NCBI RefSeq assembly: GCF_017068395.1
Contig: NZ_CP070619.1
Location: forward strand, 8,060,001-8,124,000
Length of the DNA stretch: 64,000 nt
Reading direction: 5' to 3'
From: Rhodococcus pseudokoreensis
GTDB lineage: Bacteria > Actinomycetota > Actinomycetes > Mycobacteriales > Mycobacteriaceae
A program made the translations under genes and the position numbers. Positions 51,977 to 60,694 of this stretch are shown one piece after another (within the stretch, counting starts at the first letter, position 1; every line of letters starts with the position of its first letter). A model generated the notes under the pieces. That model had not been told where the DNA came from. It saw only the letters and a program-made list of their open reading frames with translations, and did no database searches.

Positions 51977-52249
51977 ATGTTCGGGACGAACAGCGGCGCG
52001 ATGGTTGCTCTGCTTGCGGTTGCACTCGTGGTGGTTCCCGTCTCGTTCGGTGTGGCGGCACGAGCGGACGCGAAGGTCCGCGGTCTCTCGCGGCCCCGAG
52101 TCCCCGATCCGGACCCGAGGGGGTCAGTCGCGGACGTGGACGAGCGGCGCGAGCAATGGCGGCAGTTGGCAACGCGGGTGTGGCTGATCTGCGGCGGTGC
52201 CTCGCTGGTCGAAGTGGCGGTCGTGGGCGTCCTGATCTGTGTGGCGTGA
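51977..52249 (+). CDS. small two-span membrane protein, unrecognised
   Basis: This 90-residue protein has GGAAGGA 7 bases before the ATG. The N-terminal helix GAMVALLAVALVVVPVSFGV and a C-terminal helix (LATRVWLICGGASLVEVAVV) flank a charged loop with Pro-Arg and Asp-Glu clusters. No family recognised. It is probably cotranscribed with the 46-residue protein upstream. Confidence 0.65.
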   Translation: MFGTNSGAMVALLAVALVVVPVSFGVAARADAKVRGLSRPRVPDPDPRGSVADVDERREQWRQLATRVWLICGGASLVEVAVVGVLICVA

Positions 52250-52469
52250 GGTCGACGACGGGCGCCGGGAGTACGGAACCTGAAACCATTTCAGCCGCTG
52301 TGACATACGCGCCCGATGTCGCTCCAAGGCGCGGTGTGTAACCCGGGTGAGTCGATGCGGAATTTCGTCACGACCGGGGTGAGTCGGCCGCGGTGATGGA
52401 CGCTGAGGCAACTGGTGCAGGCAAATTCGTCGGCTGGCGGGGTTTGGCGGTCGGCATCGGGCATAGAGG

Positions 52470-52503
52470 CCCGCCCGTACGACGGTGCCGTCGTACGGGC
52501 GGG
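52470..52503. terminator. 14-bp perfect stem-loop in a 573-base gap
   Basis: CCCGCCCGTACGAC and its complement flank the loop GGTGCC. It lies in the gap between the small membrane protein gene (stop 52249) and the convergent SDR (stop 52823), as a bidirectional terminator would. The rest of the gap (52250-52822) holds no gene I can support. Confidence 0.6.
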
Positions 52504-52822
52504 ATGATCGCCCGACGCGCACCAGGGGGGTGGTGCGGTCGTGGAGTGCAGCACCGATCCCTCAAAAGGGGGCGCATGTTGCCTGTCTGTGGCTGCGCGG
52601 GGTGTGCTGCCTGCGTGTCTGCGAGTGAAGTTGTGGGTCGGACATTGTGTCCGGCGGCCTCCTTCTCACGATTCGGCGGGTTTCGATGTGCTTCCAATTG
52701 TGTGGTGATCTGCGACGTTGCGCATGGGTCGTTTGACGTATGGACGTACCTGTTTCTGCGGTTCGCGTAATTCTTGCCGGTCGTGTGCGTTGCGTCGGTT
52801 TCGGCTTTGGCCGCGGGCGCGT

Positions 52823-53596
52823 CTACACGGTGTTGACCGCGACGCGTCCGCCGTCGACGTCGAGGACGGTTCCGTGGATGAAGTGGGCGTCGTCGGAGGC
52901 GAGGTAGAGCACGGCGGCGGCGATGTCTTCGGCGGTGCCCGGCATGCCGGCGGGTGTGGAGTGCATCAGGGTGTCGGCCGGGGAGTCGGTGTCGGGTCCG
53001 GCGGGGCGGATGACGCCGGGGGAGACGGCGTTGACGCGGAGTCCTCGGGGCCCGAATTCGGCGGCCCACGATCGGGTGAGGCTTTCCACCGCGGCTTTGG
53101 ATGACGCGTAGACGGGGCCGTGGGGGATGCCGACGCGGGCCACCCAGGAACCGAGGTTGACGACGACCCCGCCACCGTTGTCGATCAGGTGTGGGGCGAG
53201 GGCCTGCATCAGGAAGATGGGCGCTTTGACGTTCACGGCGTAGATGCGGTCGACGGCGTCGTCGTCGACGGTCAGGGTGCCGGACGGCGGGAAGACGCCG
53301 GCGTTGTTGACGAGGATGTCGAGCTGCCCGCCGGTCAGATGCAGTGTCTGTTCGGCGAGGGTGCGGCTGGTGGCGGAGGTGCCGTCGAGGTCGGCGGGGA
53401 GGAAGTCGGCGCGGCCTCCCACCGCGTGGATCGCGGCGACGGTGTCGTTCCCGCGGGTGGTGTCGCGGCCGGAGACGATGACGTGTGCGCCTTCGGCGGC
53501 GAAGGCGAGGGCGATGGCACGGCCGATGTGGGAGGTCGATCCGGTGACGAGAGCGGTGCGGCCGCGGAGTCGGTTGCCGGTGAGGTGATTGGTCAT
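52823..53596 (-). CDS. short-chain dehydrogenase/reductase
   Basis: This 257-residue SDR has TGSTSHIG in place of the usual TGxxxGIG, NNAGVFPP, a catalytic Ser in NLGSWVARVG, and Tyr-x3-Lys in VYASSKAAV. It is divergent from a TetR gene 115 bases away, with a palindromic operator between them, and is the probable target of that repressor. The cofactor loop variant still has the third Gly. Confidence 0.92.
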   Translation of the reverse strand: MTNHLTGNRLRGRTALVTGSTSHIGRAIALAFAAEGAHVIVSGRDTTRGNDTVAAIHAVGGRADFLPADLDGTSATSRTLAEQTLHLTGGQLDILVNNAGVFPPSGTLTVDDDAVDRIYAVNVKAPIFLMQALAPHLIDNGGGVVVNLGSWVARVGIPHGPVYASSKAAVESLTRSWAAEFGPRGLRVNAVSPGVIRPAGPDTDSPADTLMHSTPAGMPGTAEDIAAAVLYLASDDAHFIHGTVLDVDGGRVAVNTV

Positions 53597-53618
53597 GCCC
53601 CCGACGGTAGGAACAAAC

Positions 53619-53642
53619 TTTTGGACCAGCAAGTCCAGAAAA
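53619..53642. promoter_or_regulatory. TetR operator candidate
   Basis: TTTTGGAC-CAGCAA-GTCCAGAAAA is an inverted repeat centred between the divergent SDR (start 53596) and TetR (start 53712) genes. TGGAC/GTCCA is perfect and the outer A/T runs are complementary with one offset. Confidence 0.55.
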
Positions 53643-53711
53643 TTCGGTGTGATCGTGGGCAATAGCAGTCGGACAGGGTTGCCCGGTCCAGAACTGCGCT
53701 ACCGTTGCCAC

Positions 53712-54314
53712 GTGCCGATCACTGCGAAGGGGCTCGCGACCCGACAGCGCATCGTCGAGGGTGCGGCGACGCATCTTCGGGGTGGTGAGCCGGGCCGGGT
53801 CACGCTCGACGACATCCGCGCGATCACCGGCACCAGCAAGGGGCAGCTGTTCCACTACTTTCCGGGCGGCAAGGACGAACTGCTACTTGCCGTCGCCGTC
53901 TTCGAGGCGGACCGGGTTCTCGACGATCAGCAACCGCACCTCGGCGCGCTGACGACGTGGGCGGCGTGGTTGAGGTGGCGGGAGGCGTTGGTCACCCGGT
54001 ACCGCGCTCAGGGGGCGCACTGTCCGCTCGGTTCGCTGCTGGCGCAGGCGGGCGGAACTCCGGGGGCGTCCGAGGTGATCCGAACAATGTTGGCGCAGTG
54101 GCGGACCCACGTCGCGGCGGGGATCGAGGCGATGCAAGCGACGGGCGAGGTGCGGGCGGAGGTAGATGCGTCGCGCACTGCATCCGCGTTCATCGCGGGT
54201 ATCCAGGGTGGGGTACAGGTTCTGCGGTCGACGGGCAGTGTCGAGGATCTCGAGGCCGTCCTCGACACTCTGATCGACTACCTTCGGGGCCCGGAGTCAC
54301 CCACTACCTGCTGA
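53712..54314 (+). CDS. TetR-family regulator (LmrA/YxaF-like)
   Basis: This 200-residue protein starts at a GTG at the expected distance from the helix-turn-helix (IVEGAATHLRGGEPGRVTLD, then TGTSKGQLFHYFPGGKDELL). The YxaF-type C-terminal region holds CPLGSLLAQAGG, with a Cys near residue 107. It is divergent from the SDR gene. Its stop abuts the next, convergent gene. Confidence 0.92.
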   Translation: MPITAKGLATRQRIVEGAATHLRGGEPGRVTLDDIRAITGTSKGQLFHYFPGGKDELLLAVAVFEADRVLDDQQPHLGALTTWAAWLRWREALVTRYRAQGAHCPLGSLLAQAGGTPGASEVIRTMLAQWRTHVAAGIEAMQATGEVRAEVDASRTASAFIAGIQGGVQVLRSTGSVEDLEAVLDTLIDYLRGPESPTTC

Positions 54315-54920
54315 TCAGGGGTTGTCGAGCTGTTTCCATTCGTATGCCCATTGCCGCAGTCGCTTTCGGCGCAGCAGCGTGCGTGTGAGTGCGGTGGGGA
54401 TGAGGAGAGCGCCGGCGGACAGTGCCCAGACTCCGGTTGCCGCGGTCGCCGCGAGAGCCGTGTTTTGCCCGCCGCTGGGGATGGGTCCGGTGAGGTTGCC
54501 ATCGGCGCCGATGCTGATGGTGATTGTCTGGCCGGCCTTGGCGGGGGCGTCGGTGGGCACGATGGCGGTGTGCTCGCCGTGGGGTGTCGTCCAGCGGGCG
54601 CGGGCACTGTCTTCGCTGCCGGCGGGGCGGAGGGCGTCTTCGGGGGTGTCGGGTGCGGGATGGGTGTCCTCGAGTAGGACGGCCGGCACCTGCTGCTGAT
54701 CAGCCCGGAGCGCGCGGGTCTGTTGTTCGAGCCGGGCGTGGGTGGCGGTTCCGAATGCCGCGGCGAATGGGATCGCCAGCAGTATCAGTACGGCGGTGAT
54801 CAGGATGATGGCAGCTTCGGCCCGGTCGCTCGGCCGCATGAGGTGGTTGCGGCTCCACGGGCTCAGTCGCCACCACCGGGTCGGGGTGGGTACCGGTGCC
54901 GATTCCTCCGGGCGACGCAT
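54315..54920 (-). CDS. Rv1733c-family membrane protein
   Basis: This 201-residue protein has two hydrophobic helices (AAIILITAVLILLAIPFAAA and TGVWALSAGALLIPTALTRT) flanking an extracellular region of about 100 residues. The start RWWRLSPWSRNHLMRPSDRA matches the conserved N-terminus of mycobacterial Rv1733c-like latency proteins. Function unknown. Its stop touches the TetR stop. Confidence 0.85.
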   Translation of the reverse strand: MRRPEESAPVPTPTRWWRLSPWSRNHLMRPSDRAEAAIILITAVLILLAIPFAAAFGTATHARLEQQTRALRADQQQVPAVLLEDTHPAPDTPEDALRPAGSEDSARARWTTPHGEHTAIVPTDAPAKAGQTITISIGADGNLTGPIPSGGQNTALAATAATGVWALSAGALLIPTALTRTLLRRKRLRQWAYEWKQLDNP

Positions 54921-55255
54921 GGCTCACCTCCCGCACGGGCCTGTTCGCTGTCTCCACTCTCGATTGTGCCCAAATCTGAGGTGGTGACACTTACATAACC
55001 GGACGGTCAGTTTGCCGCAGCCGTGGGAATCGTCGAAATTTCCGCGATTCGGGATTGCGTGATCTGTGATCACACTTTAGTCTTGAGTGGTCCGGGTATG
55101 ACGGGCATCACCATCAGAACCCGATATGTGCGACTCGACCCGGCCTGGCTTTCACGGCGCTACCGCAAGCCGGGACGGGCGTCCCGAAACAAGGATTCGC
55201 CAGAAACTCGCCGATGCCTCCGGTGGGGACGCGGCGCTAGTCAAGGAGATATGAA
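54921..55255. other. upstream region of the FAD-oxidoreductase operon
   Basis: This 335-base gap contains no gene. A perfect palindrome TGTGATCACA at 55065-55074, inside an AT-rich stretch, resembles GntR- or CRP-family operators and lies 182 bases before the operon start, so it may control that operon. Confidence 0.45.
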
Positions 55256-56650
55256 GTGCGAGATGTAGTTGTTGTCGGCGCGGGCCTGGCCGGACTCTCA
55301 GCCGGTTGGCGGCTGCGTCATTGGGACACCCTTGTTCTGGAGTCCGACGAGCGCGTCGGTGGCCGTATTCGCTCCGAGCGTCGCGGCTCGTACTGGCTGA
55401 ACTGGGGTGGCCACGTGTTCGCCGGCCCCGGATCTTCGACCGAAGCCCTGCTCAACGAGGCCGGCGTCATGTCGGTCGACATCCCCGGGTCGCTCCAGGC
55501 GCTCTCCATGAACGGCAAGTTCCTCAAGAAGGGGCACATCGCCACCTACCCCTTCCGGATCCCGATGTCCCTGTCGGCGCGGATGGCGACCATGCGTGCC
55601 GGAATGAAGATCGTCGCGGGCGTCGGAAAGTACACCGGCGTGGTGCGGACCCGCGCCGGTGAGTCCGGCGCAATGCGACAGCAGCGAATCTACAACTTCG
55701 CGAACGACGAGTCCTTCCTCGATTTCGTCGGGGACCTGCCGGAGGATGCGGCGGCCCTGTTCAAGACGACCGTCACCCGGTCGGCCGGAAACATGGACCA
55801 GATCTCAGCGGGTGCGGGCATCGGATACTTCAGCTTGGTGCTCGGATTCGGACAGGGTCTGAGCCGGGGCATCGTCGGCGGCCCCTCCACCCTCACCGAA
55901 GCCCTCGCCGCGTCGCTGGGCGACCGCGTCCAGTTGGGTGCCGAGGTGCAGGAGGTCGTCCACAAGAAGGAATCGGTCGTCGTCCGCTACCGCCAGGACG
56001 GCCGTGACCACGAGGTCGAGGCGCGAACCGTCGTTCTCGCCACGACCGCGGACGTGTCCCATCGCGTCGGTGTCGATCTGCCGCAGGAGCTGCGTGAAGC
56101 GCTCGCGCAGGTCAAGTACGGACCTCACGTCAGCTCGGCGTTCCTCACCGACGAGAAGACGAAGCAGCCGTGGGACGACATCTACGCCATCGCCGCCCCG
56201 AAGCGGTCCTTCGCCATTGCCCTGAACCAGGCAAGCATCGTGCGTGGCAGTGAGTCCGTACGGCAGCCGGGTGGCAGCTTCATGACGTTCTCGCCGGCAG
56301 CCCTGGGCCAGGCACTGCTCGACAAGACTGACGAAGAGGTCGTACAGACCCACCTCGCCGATCTCGAGCAGATCCTCGGGCCCGGATTCTCCGACACGGT
56401 CGTCGAGGCCAAGGCCGCGCGATGGAAGAATGCGTCGCCGTACAGCTTCCCGGGCCGCGCGAAGCTGCAGCCCACGCTGACTCGTGGTGCGGGTCGCGTC
56501 TTCCTGGCCGGCGACTATCTCGGAACGCTCTACACGGAAACGTCGATCACCTCCGGGTTCTCCGCCGCACAAGAGGTGGCGAGTGTGCTTGCCACACAAC
56601 GTCAGACACTTCACAGCAGCCCCGTCGCTGCACAGGCCGCCAGCGCCTGA
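55256..56650 (+). CDS. FAD-dependent amine/protoporphyrinogen-oxidase-like oxidoreductase
   Basis: This 464-residue flavoprotein has a GAGLAG motif at residues 9-14, the GGRIRS motif after the second strand (DERVGGRIRSERRGSYWLNW) and a C-terminal FAD segment GAGRVFLAGDYLG. It belongs to the monoamine/protoporphyrinogen oxidase superfamily. Start GTG with AAGGAGA 8 bases upstream. The gap to the DapA-like gene is 45 bases, and an amino-acid symporter follows, so oxidation of an imported amine or amino acid is inferred. Heme synthesis is unlikely, since no other heme genes are near. Confidence 0.85.
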   Translation: MRDVVVVGAGLAGLSAGWRLRHWDTLVLESDERVGGRIRSERRGSYWLNWGGHVFAGPGSSTEALLNEAGVMSVDIPGSLQALSMNGKFLKKGHIATYPFRIPMSLSARMATMRAGMKIVAGVGKYTGVVRTRAGESGAMRQQRIYNFANDESFLDFVGDLPEDAAALFKTTVTRSAGNMDQISAGAGIGYFSLVLGFGQGLSRGIVGGPSTLTEALAASLGDRVQLGAEVQEVVHKKESVVVRYRQDGRDHEVEARTVVLATTADVSHRVGVDLPQELREALAQVKYGPHVSSAFLTDEKTKQPWDDIYAIAAPKRSFAIALNQASIVRGSESVRQPGGSFMTFSPAALGQALLDKTDEEVVQTHLADLEQILGPGFSDTVVEAKAARWKNASPYSFPGRAKLQPTLTRGAGRVFLAGDYLGTLYTETSITSGFSAAQEVASVLATQRQTLHSSPVAAQAASA

Positions 56651-56695
56651 CATTCCGCACACCCAACACCCGCCAACGATCCAGGAGTCATTTTT

Positions 56696-57589
56696 ATGTC
56701 CAAGCAACTCAGCGGTGTCCTCACTGCCCTGACCACCCCGTTCGACGCCGACGAGCAGATCGACGTGAACAAGCTCAAGGTCGTGGTGGACCGCTCGATC
56801 AAGGCAGGCGTCGACGGTGTCGTCGCCGCGGGATCGACCGGTGAGGTCGGGGCGCTGTCGTCGGACGAGCGCCTGCGGCTCGTCGACACGGTCATCGAGC
56901 ACGCCGATGGCCGGGTACCCGTCATCGCTCAAACCGGTGCCACGACAACTGCCGAAGCCATCCGGCTTTCCCGCGCCGCCGAGAAGTCGGGCGCGGACGT
57001 GCTCATGCTGATCACCCCGTTCTACGAGCCGCTCTCGACCGAAGAGACGGTGACCTACATCAAGGACGTCGCGTCGTCGGTGGAACTGCCGATCATGCTC
57101 TACAACATCCCCGCGGTCACCGGTGTGAACCTGGACCCCGCCACCGTGCGCTCGCTGGCCGAAGAGGTCGACAACATCCGCTACATCAAGGACTCGAGCG
57201 CGAACTGGGAACAGGCACTGCAGCTGATCCACCACCACAGTGACGTGATCGGTACGTTCATCGGCTGGGACTCCTACATCTACAGCGCCCTGGTCGAGGG
57301 TGCTGCCGGAGTTATGGCGGGTGCCGCGAATGTGGTTCCGGACGAGATCGTCGCAGTCAACCGGCTCATCGCCGACGGCGACCTGCACGGCGCGCTCGCC
57401 AAGTGGCGCGACCTGTACCCGGTGATCGATTCGATGATCTCCGTTCCGTTCATCTCCGCCGTCAAGGCAGGACTTGCCCTGCAGGGCGAGCCGGTCGGCG
57501 CTCCCCGTCGACCCACGGCAGAGCTCCCCGCGGAGCAGGTCGAGCGAATCGGACGGGCTCTGAAGAAGCTCGCTGACCGGAACGGGTAA
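56696..57589 (+). CDS. DapA-family aldolase/hydrolase (Schiff-base lyase)
   Basis: This 297-residue TIM-barrel lyase has Lys165 in YIKDSSANW as the Schiff-base lysine and Tyr136 in LYNIPAVTG, matching Lys161 and Tyr133 of E. coli DapA, plus GSTGEVGAL for the keto-acid carboxylate. The family includes dihydrodipicolinate synthase, sialate lyase and 1-pyrroline-4-hydroxy-2-carboxylate deaminase. The operon with a FAD oxidoreductase and an AGCS symporter favours a catabolic keto-acid lyase or cyclic-imine deaminase over lysine synthesis (inference). Only 3 bases separate its stop from the next start. Confidence 0.9.
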   Translation: MSKQLSGVLTALTTPFDADEQIDVNKLKVVVDRSIKAGVDGVVAAGSTGEVGALSSDERLRLVDTVIEHADGRVPVIAQTGATTTAEAIRLSRAAEKSGADVLMLITPFYEPLSTEETVTYIKDVASSVELPIMLYNIPAVTGVNLDPATVRSLAEEVDNIRYIKDSSANWEQALQLIHHHSDVIGTFIGWDSYIYSALVEGAAGVMAGAANVVPDEIVAVNRLIADGDLHGALAKWRDLYPVIDSMISVPFISAVKAGLALQGEPVGAPRRPTAELPAEQVERIGRALKKLADRNG

Positions 57590-57592
57590 ATC

Positions 57593-59086
57593 GTGCCGGA
57601 AATCGACTGGGCCGAGTTACTCACGACTCTGGCAGACGGAATCTGGGGACCGATGGCCTATGTCGTACTGGGCCTGGGGTTGGCATACACCATTGCCATG
57701 AAAGGCATTCAGTTCCGGCGCATTCCCGACATGATTCGCCAGCTGAGGGAGCACAGCGAGGGAGAAGGAGGCCTGTCTTCCTTCCAAGCGCTCGTGCTCG
57801 CTCTCGGGAGCCGCGTCGGTGTCGGAAGCATCGCGGGCGTCGCCACCGCCGTCGGCGGTGGTGGACCGGGCGCACTGCTGTGGATGGCCGTGACGGGACT
57901 CGTCGGCTGCACCGTCGGGTACGCCGAGGCCACCCTGGCGCAGGTGTTCAAACGGCACGTGGAGGACGAAGACCGGAAGAAGGCCGGCGAGGACATCGGC
58001 GGCATGCCATACTACATCAAGTACGGTCTGAAGCTTCCGAAGGTCGCGGCGCTCATCGCGTTTCTCGGTCTGGTCGGCTACGGCTTCATGTTCCCCGGGT
58101 TCCAGGTCAGCACCATCGCGTCCAGTGCTCAGCTGGCGTTCGGTCTGCCGAGCTGGGTGCCTGCGGTCTTCGTCACCGCGCTGATCGCCTTGGTGATCTT
58201 CGGTGGCACGACGCGGATCGTCAAAGTCACCCAGACGCTCGTCCCGACTCTTGCAATCGGGTACCTCGTGCTGGCATTGGCCGTGATCTTCGCGAACCTC
58301 GAAAGCGTCCCCGACGCAATCAAGCTCATCGTGAACTCGGCATTCGGTCTCGATCCGGTGCTGGGCGGTATCGCGGGCGCCGCAGTGGCGTGGGGTGTTC
58401 GCCGGGCGGTCTTCGCGTCGGCCAACGGCATCGGTGAGGCCACCTTCGCGGCCGCGGCGGCGCGAACCTCGCATCCCGGTAAGCAGGGCCTCGTCCAGAC
58501 CTTCAGCATCTACATCGATGTCCTGCTGATCTGCATGGCAACGGGTTTGATGATGGTGGTGTCCGGCCAGTACAACGTCTCGGACGGCTCCGGCGGACAT
58601 CTCGTCGAGAATCTTCCCGGCGTCGAGGCAGGCCCGAACTGGGTCCAGAAGTCCATCGACACACTGGCGCCGGGATGGGGTGCGGGCTTCATCGCCGTAG
58701 CCGTGTTCCTGTTCGGCTTCACCTGTCTGCTGCTGTACTACTACGTGGCGAACTCGAATCTCCTGTTCCTTCTGAACGGGCGAAAGGGTCCGGTGCCCAG
58801 GCTGATTCTCAAGGTCGGCACACTCGCGATCGTCTTCGTGGGCTCCGTGGTGAACGCCGGAATCGTCTGGGCCATCGGTGATATCGGGCTCGGGATGATC
58901 GCCTGGATCAACCTCGCCTGCCTGGTACTGCTGTTCCCCATGGTCTACAAGGTCTACCGCGACTTCGAGCAGCAGAAGAAGCAAGGACTCGACCCGACCT
59001 TCGACCCGAAGTCGCTCGGCATCGAAGGAGCCGACTTCTGGGAGGAAAGCACCGCCACAGCCGCCACGGCGGATCGCAAAGACTGA
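57593..59086 (+). CDS. AGCS-family sodium:amino-acid symporter
   Basis: This 497-residue membrane protein has about 10-11 spans and the family motifs GSRVGVGSIAGVATAVGGGG (the sodium-site loop), YVLVALVNS-equivalent GRRAVFASANGIGEAT as VRRAVFASANGIGE, and QGLVQTFSIYIDVLLIC. Relatives import alanine or glycine with Na+. Start GTG, 3 bases after the DapA-like stop. It ends the operon before the large hairpin, and presumably imports its amino acid substrate. Confidence 0.92.
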   Translation: MPEIDWAELLTTLADGIWGPMAYVVLGLGLAYTIAMKGIQFRRIPDMIRQLREHSEGEGGLSSFQALVLALGSRVGVGSIAGVATAVGGGGPGALLWMAVTGLVGCTVGYAEATLAQVFKRHVEDEDRKKAGEDIGGMPYYIKYGLKLPKVAALIAFLGLVGYGFMFPGFQVSTIASSAQLAFGLPSWVPAVFVTALIALVIFGGTTRIVKVTQTLVPTLAIGYLVLALAVIFANLESVPDAIKLIVNSAFGLDPVLGGIAGAAVAWGVRRAVFASANGIGEATFAAAAARTSHPGKQGLVQTFSIYIDVLLICMATGLMMVVSGQYNVSDGSGGHLVENLPGVEAGPNWVQKSIDTLAPGWGAGFIAVAVFLFGFTCLLLYYYVANSNLLFLLNGRKGPVPRLILKVGTLAIVFVGSVVNAGIVWAIGDIGLGMIAWINLACLVLLFPMVYKVYRDFEQQKKQGLDPTFDPKSLGIEGADFWEESTATAATADRKD

Positions 59087-59092
59087 GCTATT

Positions 59093-59145
59093 CCTTCGAG
59101 GACCGTGCACAGCGTCGTATCGACGCAGTGCACGGTCCTCGAAGG
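59093..59145. terminator. large intrinsic-type terminator hairpin
   Basis: An 18-bp perfect stem (CCTTCGAGGACCGTGCAC and its complement) encloses a second 6-bp stem GCGTCG-TAT-CGACGC. It begins 6 bases after the symporter stop. The pairing is far longer than ordinary terminators, so it may also stabilise the operon mRNA. Confidence 0.8.
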
Positions 59146-59225
59146 CACCGCCGCAGGCGTCGACCGAAACGCACTCGACGACTACTCCCGCACCGAACAC
59201 ATCAAGTACAACCGTGGACGCTGAC

Positions 59226-59987
59226 CTACCACCGATCCGCGCAAGGAGTCTTCGCGGGAGTCAGTGCGACGAGCCACGTCATGTAGTGCTCGACCACGGT
59301 GCCTCCGAGTTCCCGGACAGCGGCGGCCGCGCGGTCGGCCTCCTCCGAGGTCCAGTCGCTGAACGTCGAGAACAGCCGGAACACTTGCCGGTCGTTCAGC
59401 TCGATGTTCCACCGGAACGTGCGGACCACGTCGACGGTGAACAGGCCCGAACGAGTCAACTCTGTCGTGAGCGCTGAAACATCCTCCGGATCGGGTCCGG
59501 GGCGTGGTGGTGCGCCGCGGTCCTGCACGATCCGTGCGACACGCTCCCGGAACGGGGTCCTGGCGTCTGGATCTCCGAAGACGTTCCGCCACACCAGGAA
59601 CCTCCCATCGTGGGTCAGCGCGCGGTGGACCTTCGGAAGAGCGATATCGAGATCGATCCAGTGAATCGATGTCGCCGCGATTGCGATGTCGAAGGCATTC
59701 TCGGGAAGCTCGGCGTCCTCGACGCGTTCGACGATGACGGCCGCATCCGGATGTGCACGCCGGAGGCGTGCGGCGAGCCGTGGGCCGGGCTCCACCGCGG
59801 TGACGCTCAGGCCCGCGGCGAGCAGGGGACCGGTCGCCTGCCCTGTTCCCGATCCGATGTCCAGGGCGCGGCGGCCGGGCTCGAGAACGCCGAGACCGCG
59901 AAGACTGTCCCACAGGGCCTGCGGATACGGCGGTCGTGCCTCACCGTAGATGTCGGCGTGCGCCTCGAAATGTATCGGATCGACCAC
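59226..59987 (-). CDS. class I SAM-dependent methyltransferase
   Basis: This 253-residue methyltransferase starts at GTG (VDPIHFEAHADIYGEARPPY), has SAM motif I ALDIGSGTGQATGPLL near residue 40, and later AATSIHWIDLDIALPKVHRA. The frame continues upstream without a stop into the frameshifted VOC gene, but the typical start of this family (FEAHADIYGEARPPY) makes 59987 the likely natural start. AGGAA lies 17 bases upstream. Substrate unknown. Confidence 0.88.
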   Translation of the reverse strand: MVDPIHFEAHADIYGEARPPYPQALWDSLRGLGVLEPGRRALDIGSGTGQATGPLLAAGLSVTAVEPGPRLAARLRRAHPDAAVIVERVEDAELPENAFDIAIAATSIHWIDLDIALPKVHRALTHDGRFLVWRNVFGDPDARTPFRERVARIVQDRGAPPRPGPDPEDVSALTTELTRSGLFTVDVVRTFRWNIELNDRQVFRLFSTFSDWTSEEADRAAAAVRELGGTVVEHYMTWLVALTPAKTPCADRW

Positions 59988-60046
59988 GCACGAAAGTGTA
60001 GATTCCTGTGCACCGGCACGGTCGTCGATTCGGCGGCAAGGGGCCG

Positions 60047-60485
60047 TCAGCTGAGCTCCTCGGCCAACGACGATGACCCCCGCGGGGCCGCGGACGTAGC
60101 AGAGCCGGTAGCTGTCCTCGTACTGCGCCACCTCACCCACGAGTTCCGCGCCATGGGCTCGCAGGCCGGCCACAGTGGCGTCGATGTCGTCGACGGCGAA
60201 CATGATGCTCCGGAGACCCAGCGTGTTACCCAGTGCGTTCTTCGGCTCGGCGCTGATCGCCGTCGGGTTGTGGAACTTCGTCAGCTCGAGCCGGCCGTGG
60301 CCGTCCGGGGTCCGCATCATCGTGATATCGACTCGGACGCCGTCGAGCCCGTTGATGCGGTCCACCCACGGTCCCTCGATCTGCGCCGCGCCCTCCCGCT
60401 CCATACCGAGTTCGACGAAGAACGCGATTGCATCCTCGAGGTCGTCGACGACGACGCTCACGTGGTCCATCCGCCGAATCGCCAT
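60047..60485 (-). pseudogene. VOC-family (glyoxalase-like) protein, 1-bp frameshift near 60068
   Basis: The frame from ATG 60485 encodes a VOC domain (RRMDHVSVVVDDLEDAIAFF ... SYRLCYVRGPAGVIVV). At about 60068 the sequence GTC-GTT-GGC should read GTC-TTG-GCC; removing one base restores the ordinary ending LAEELS and a stop at 60047-60049. As it stands, translation runs into the methyltransferase gene and would give a 419-residue fusion. Either a true frameshift or a sequencing error is possible. AAGGAGA lies upstream of the ATG, so expression is probable. Confidence 0.75.
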
Positions 60486-60694
60486 GTGGTTCTCCTTCGT
60501 GGTCGCGCGGCCTGTCGTGGCCGCTGGTGTGCCTGGGACGGAGCCGGCTCCGCATTCTCGACATCCGTGACGGCCCTGGCCCTGGAGAGTCCATCAGACG
60601 AGTCCTGATCGGTGCGCCGTTTCAGGGCTGATACTGCAGGTTGTCAGCAAGCATCGATCGCGCCGGGCCGTGGGACCGTGTACCGCGCCGGAGA

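Noticed and set aside
55256..56650. Heme biosynthesis HemG/HemY.
   Set aside because: Although the superfamily matches, no other heme genes are near and operon partners are a DapA-like lyase and amino-acid symporter.
57617..59200. Very long open frame antisense to the AGCS symporter.
   Set aside because: It is antisense to a clear coding region with conserved motifs, has no domain sense and exists because of high GC; the same holds for several others, such as those opposite 1956-3455 and 8017-9429.
59105..59224. Short plus-strand frame after the symporter with protein-like end (DRNALDDYSRTEHIKYNRGR).
   Set aside because: It overlaps the large terminator hairpin, has only a GTG start inside the stem and no ribosome site or known family.
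59226..60485. A genuine bifunctional VOC-methyltransferase enzyme.
   Set aside because: The linker has no conserved sense, one base change restores a normal VOC end, and the methyltransferase has its own start, so two genes are more likely.
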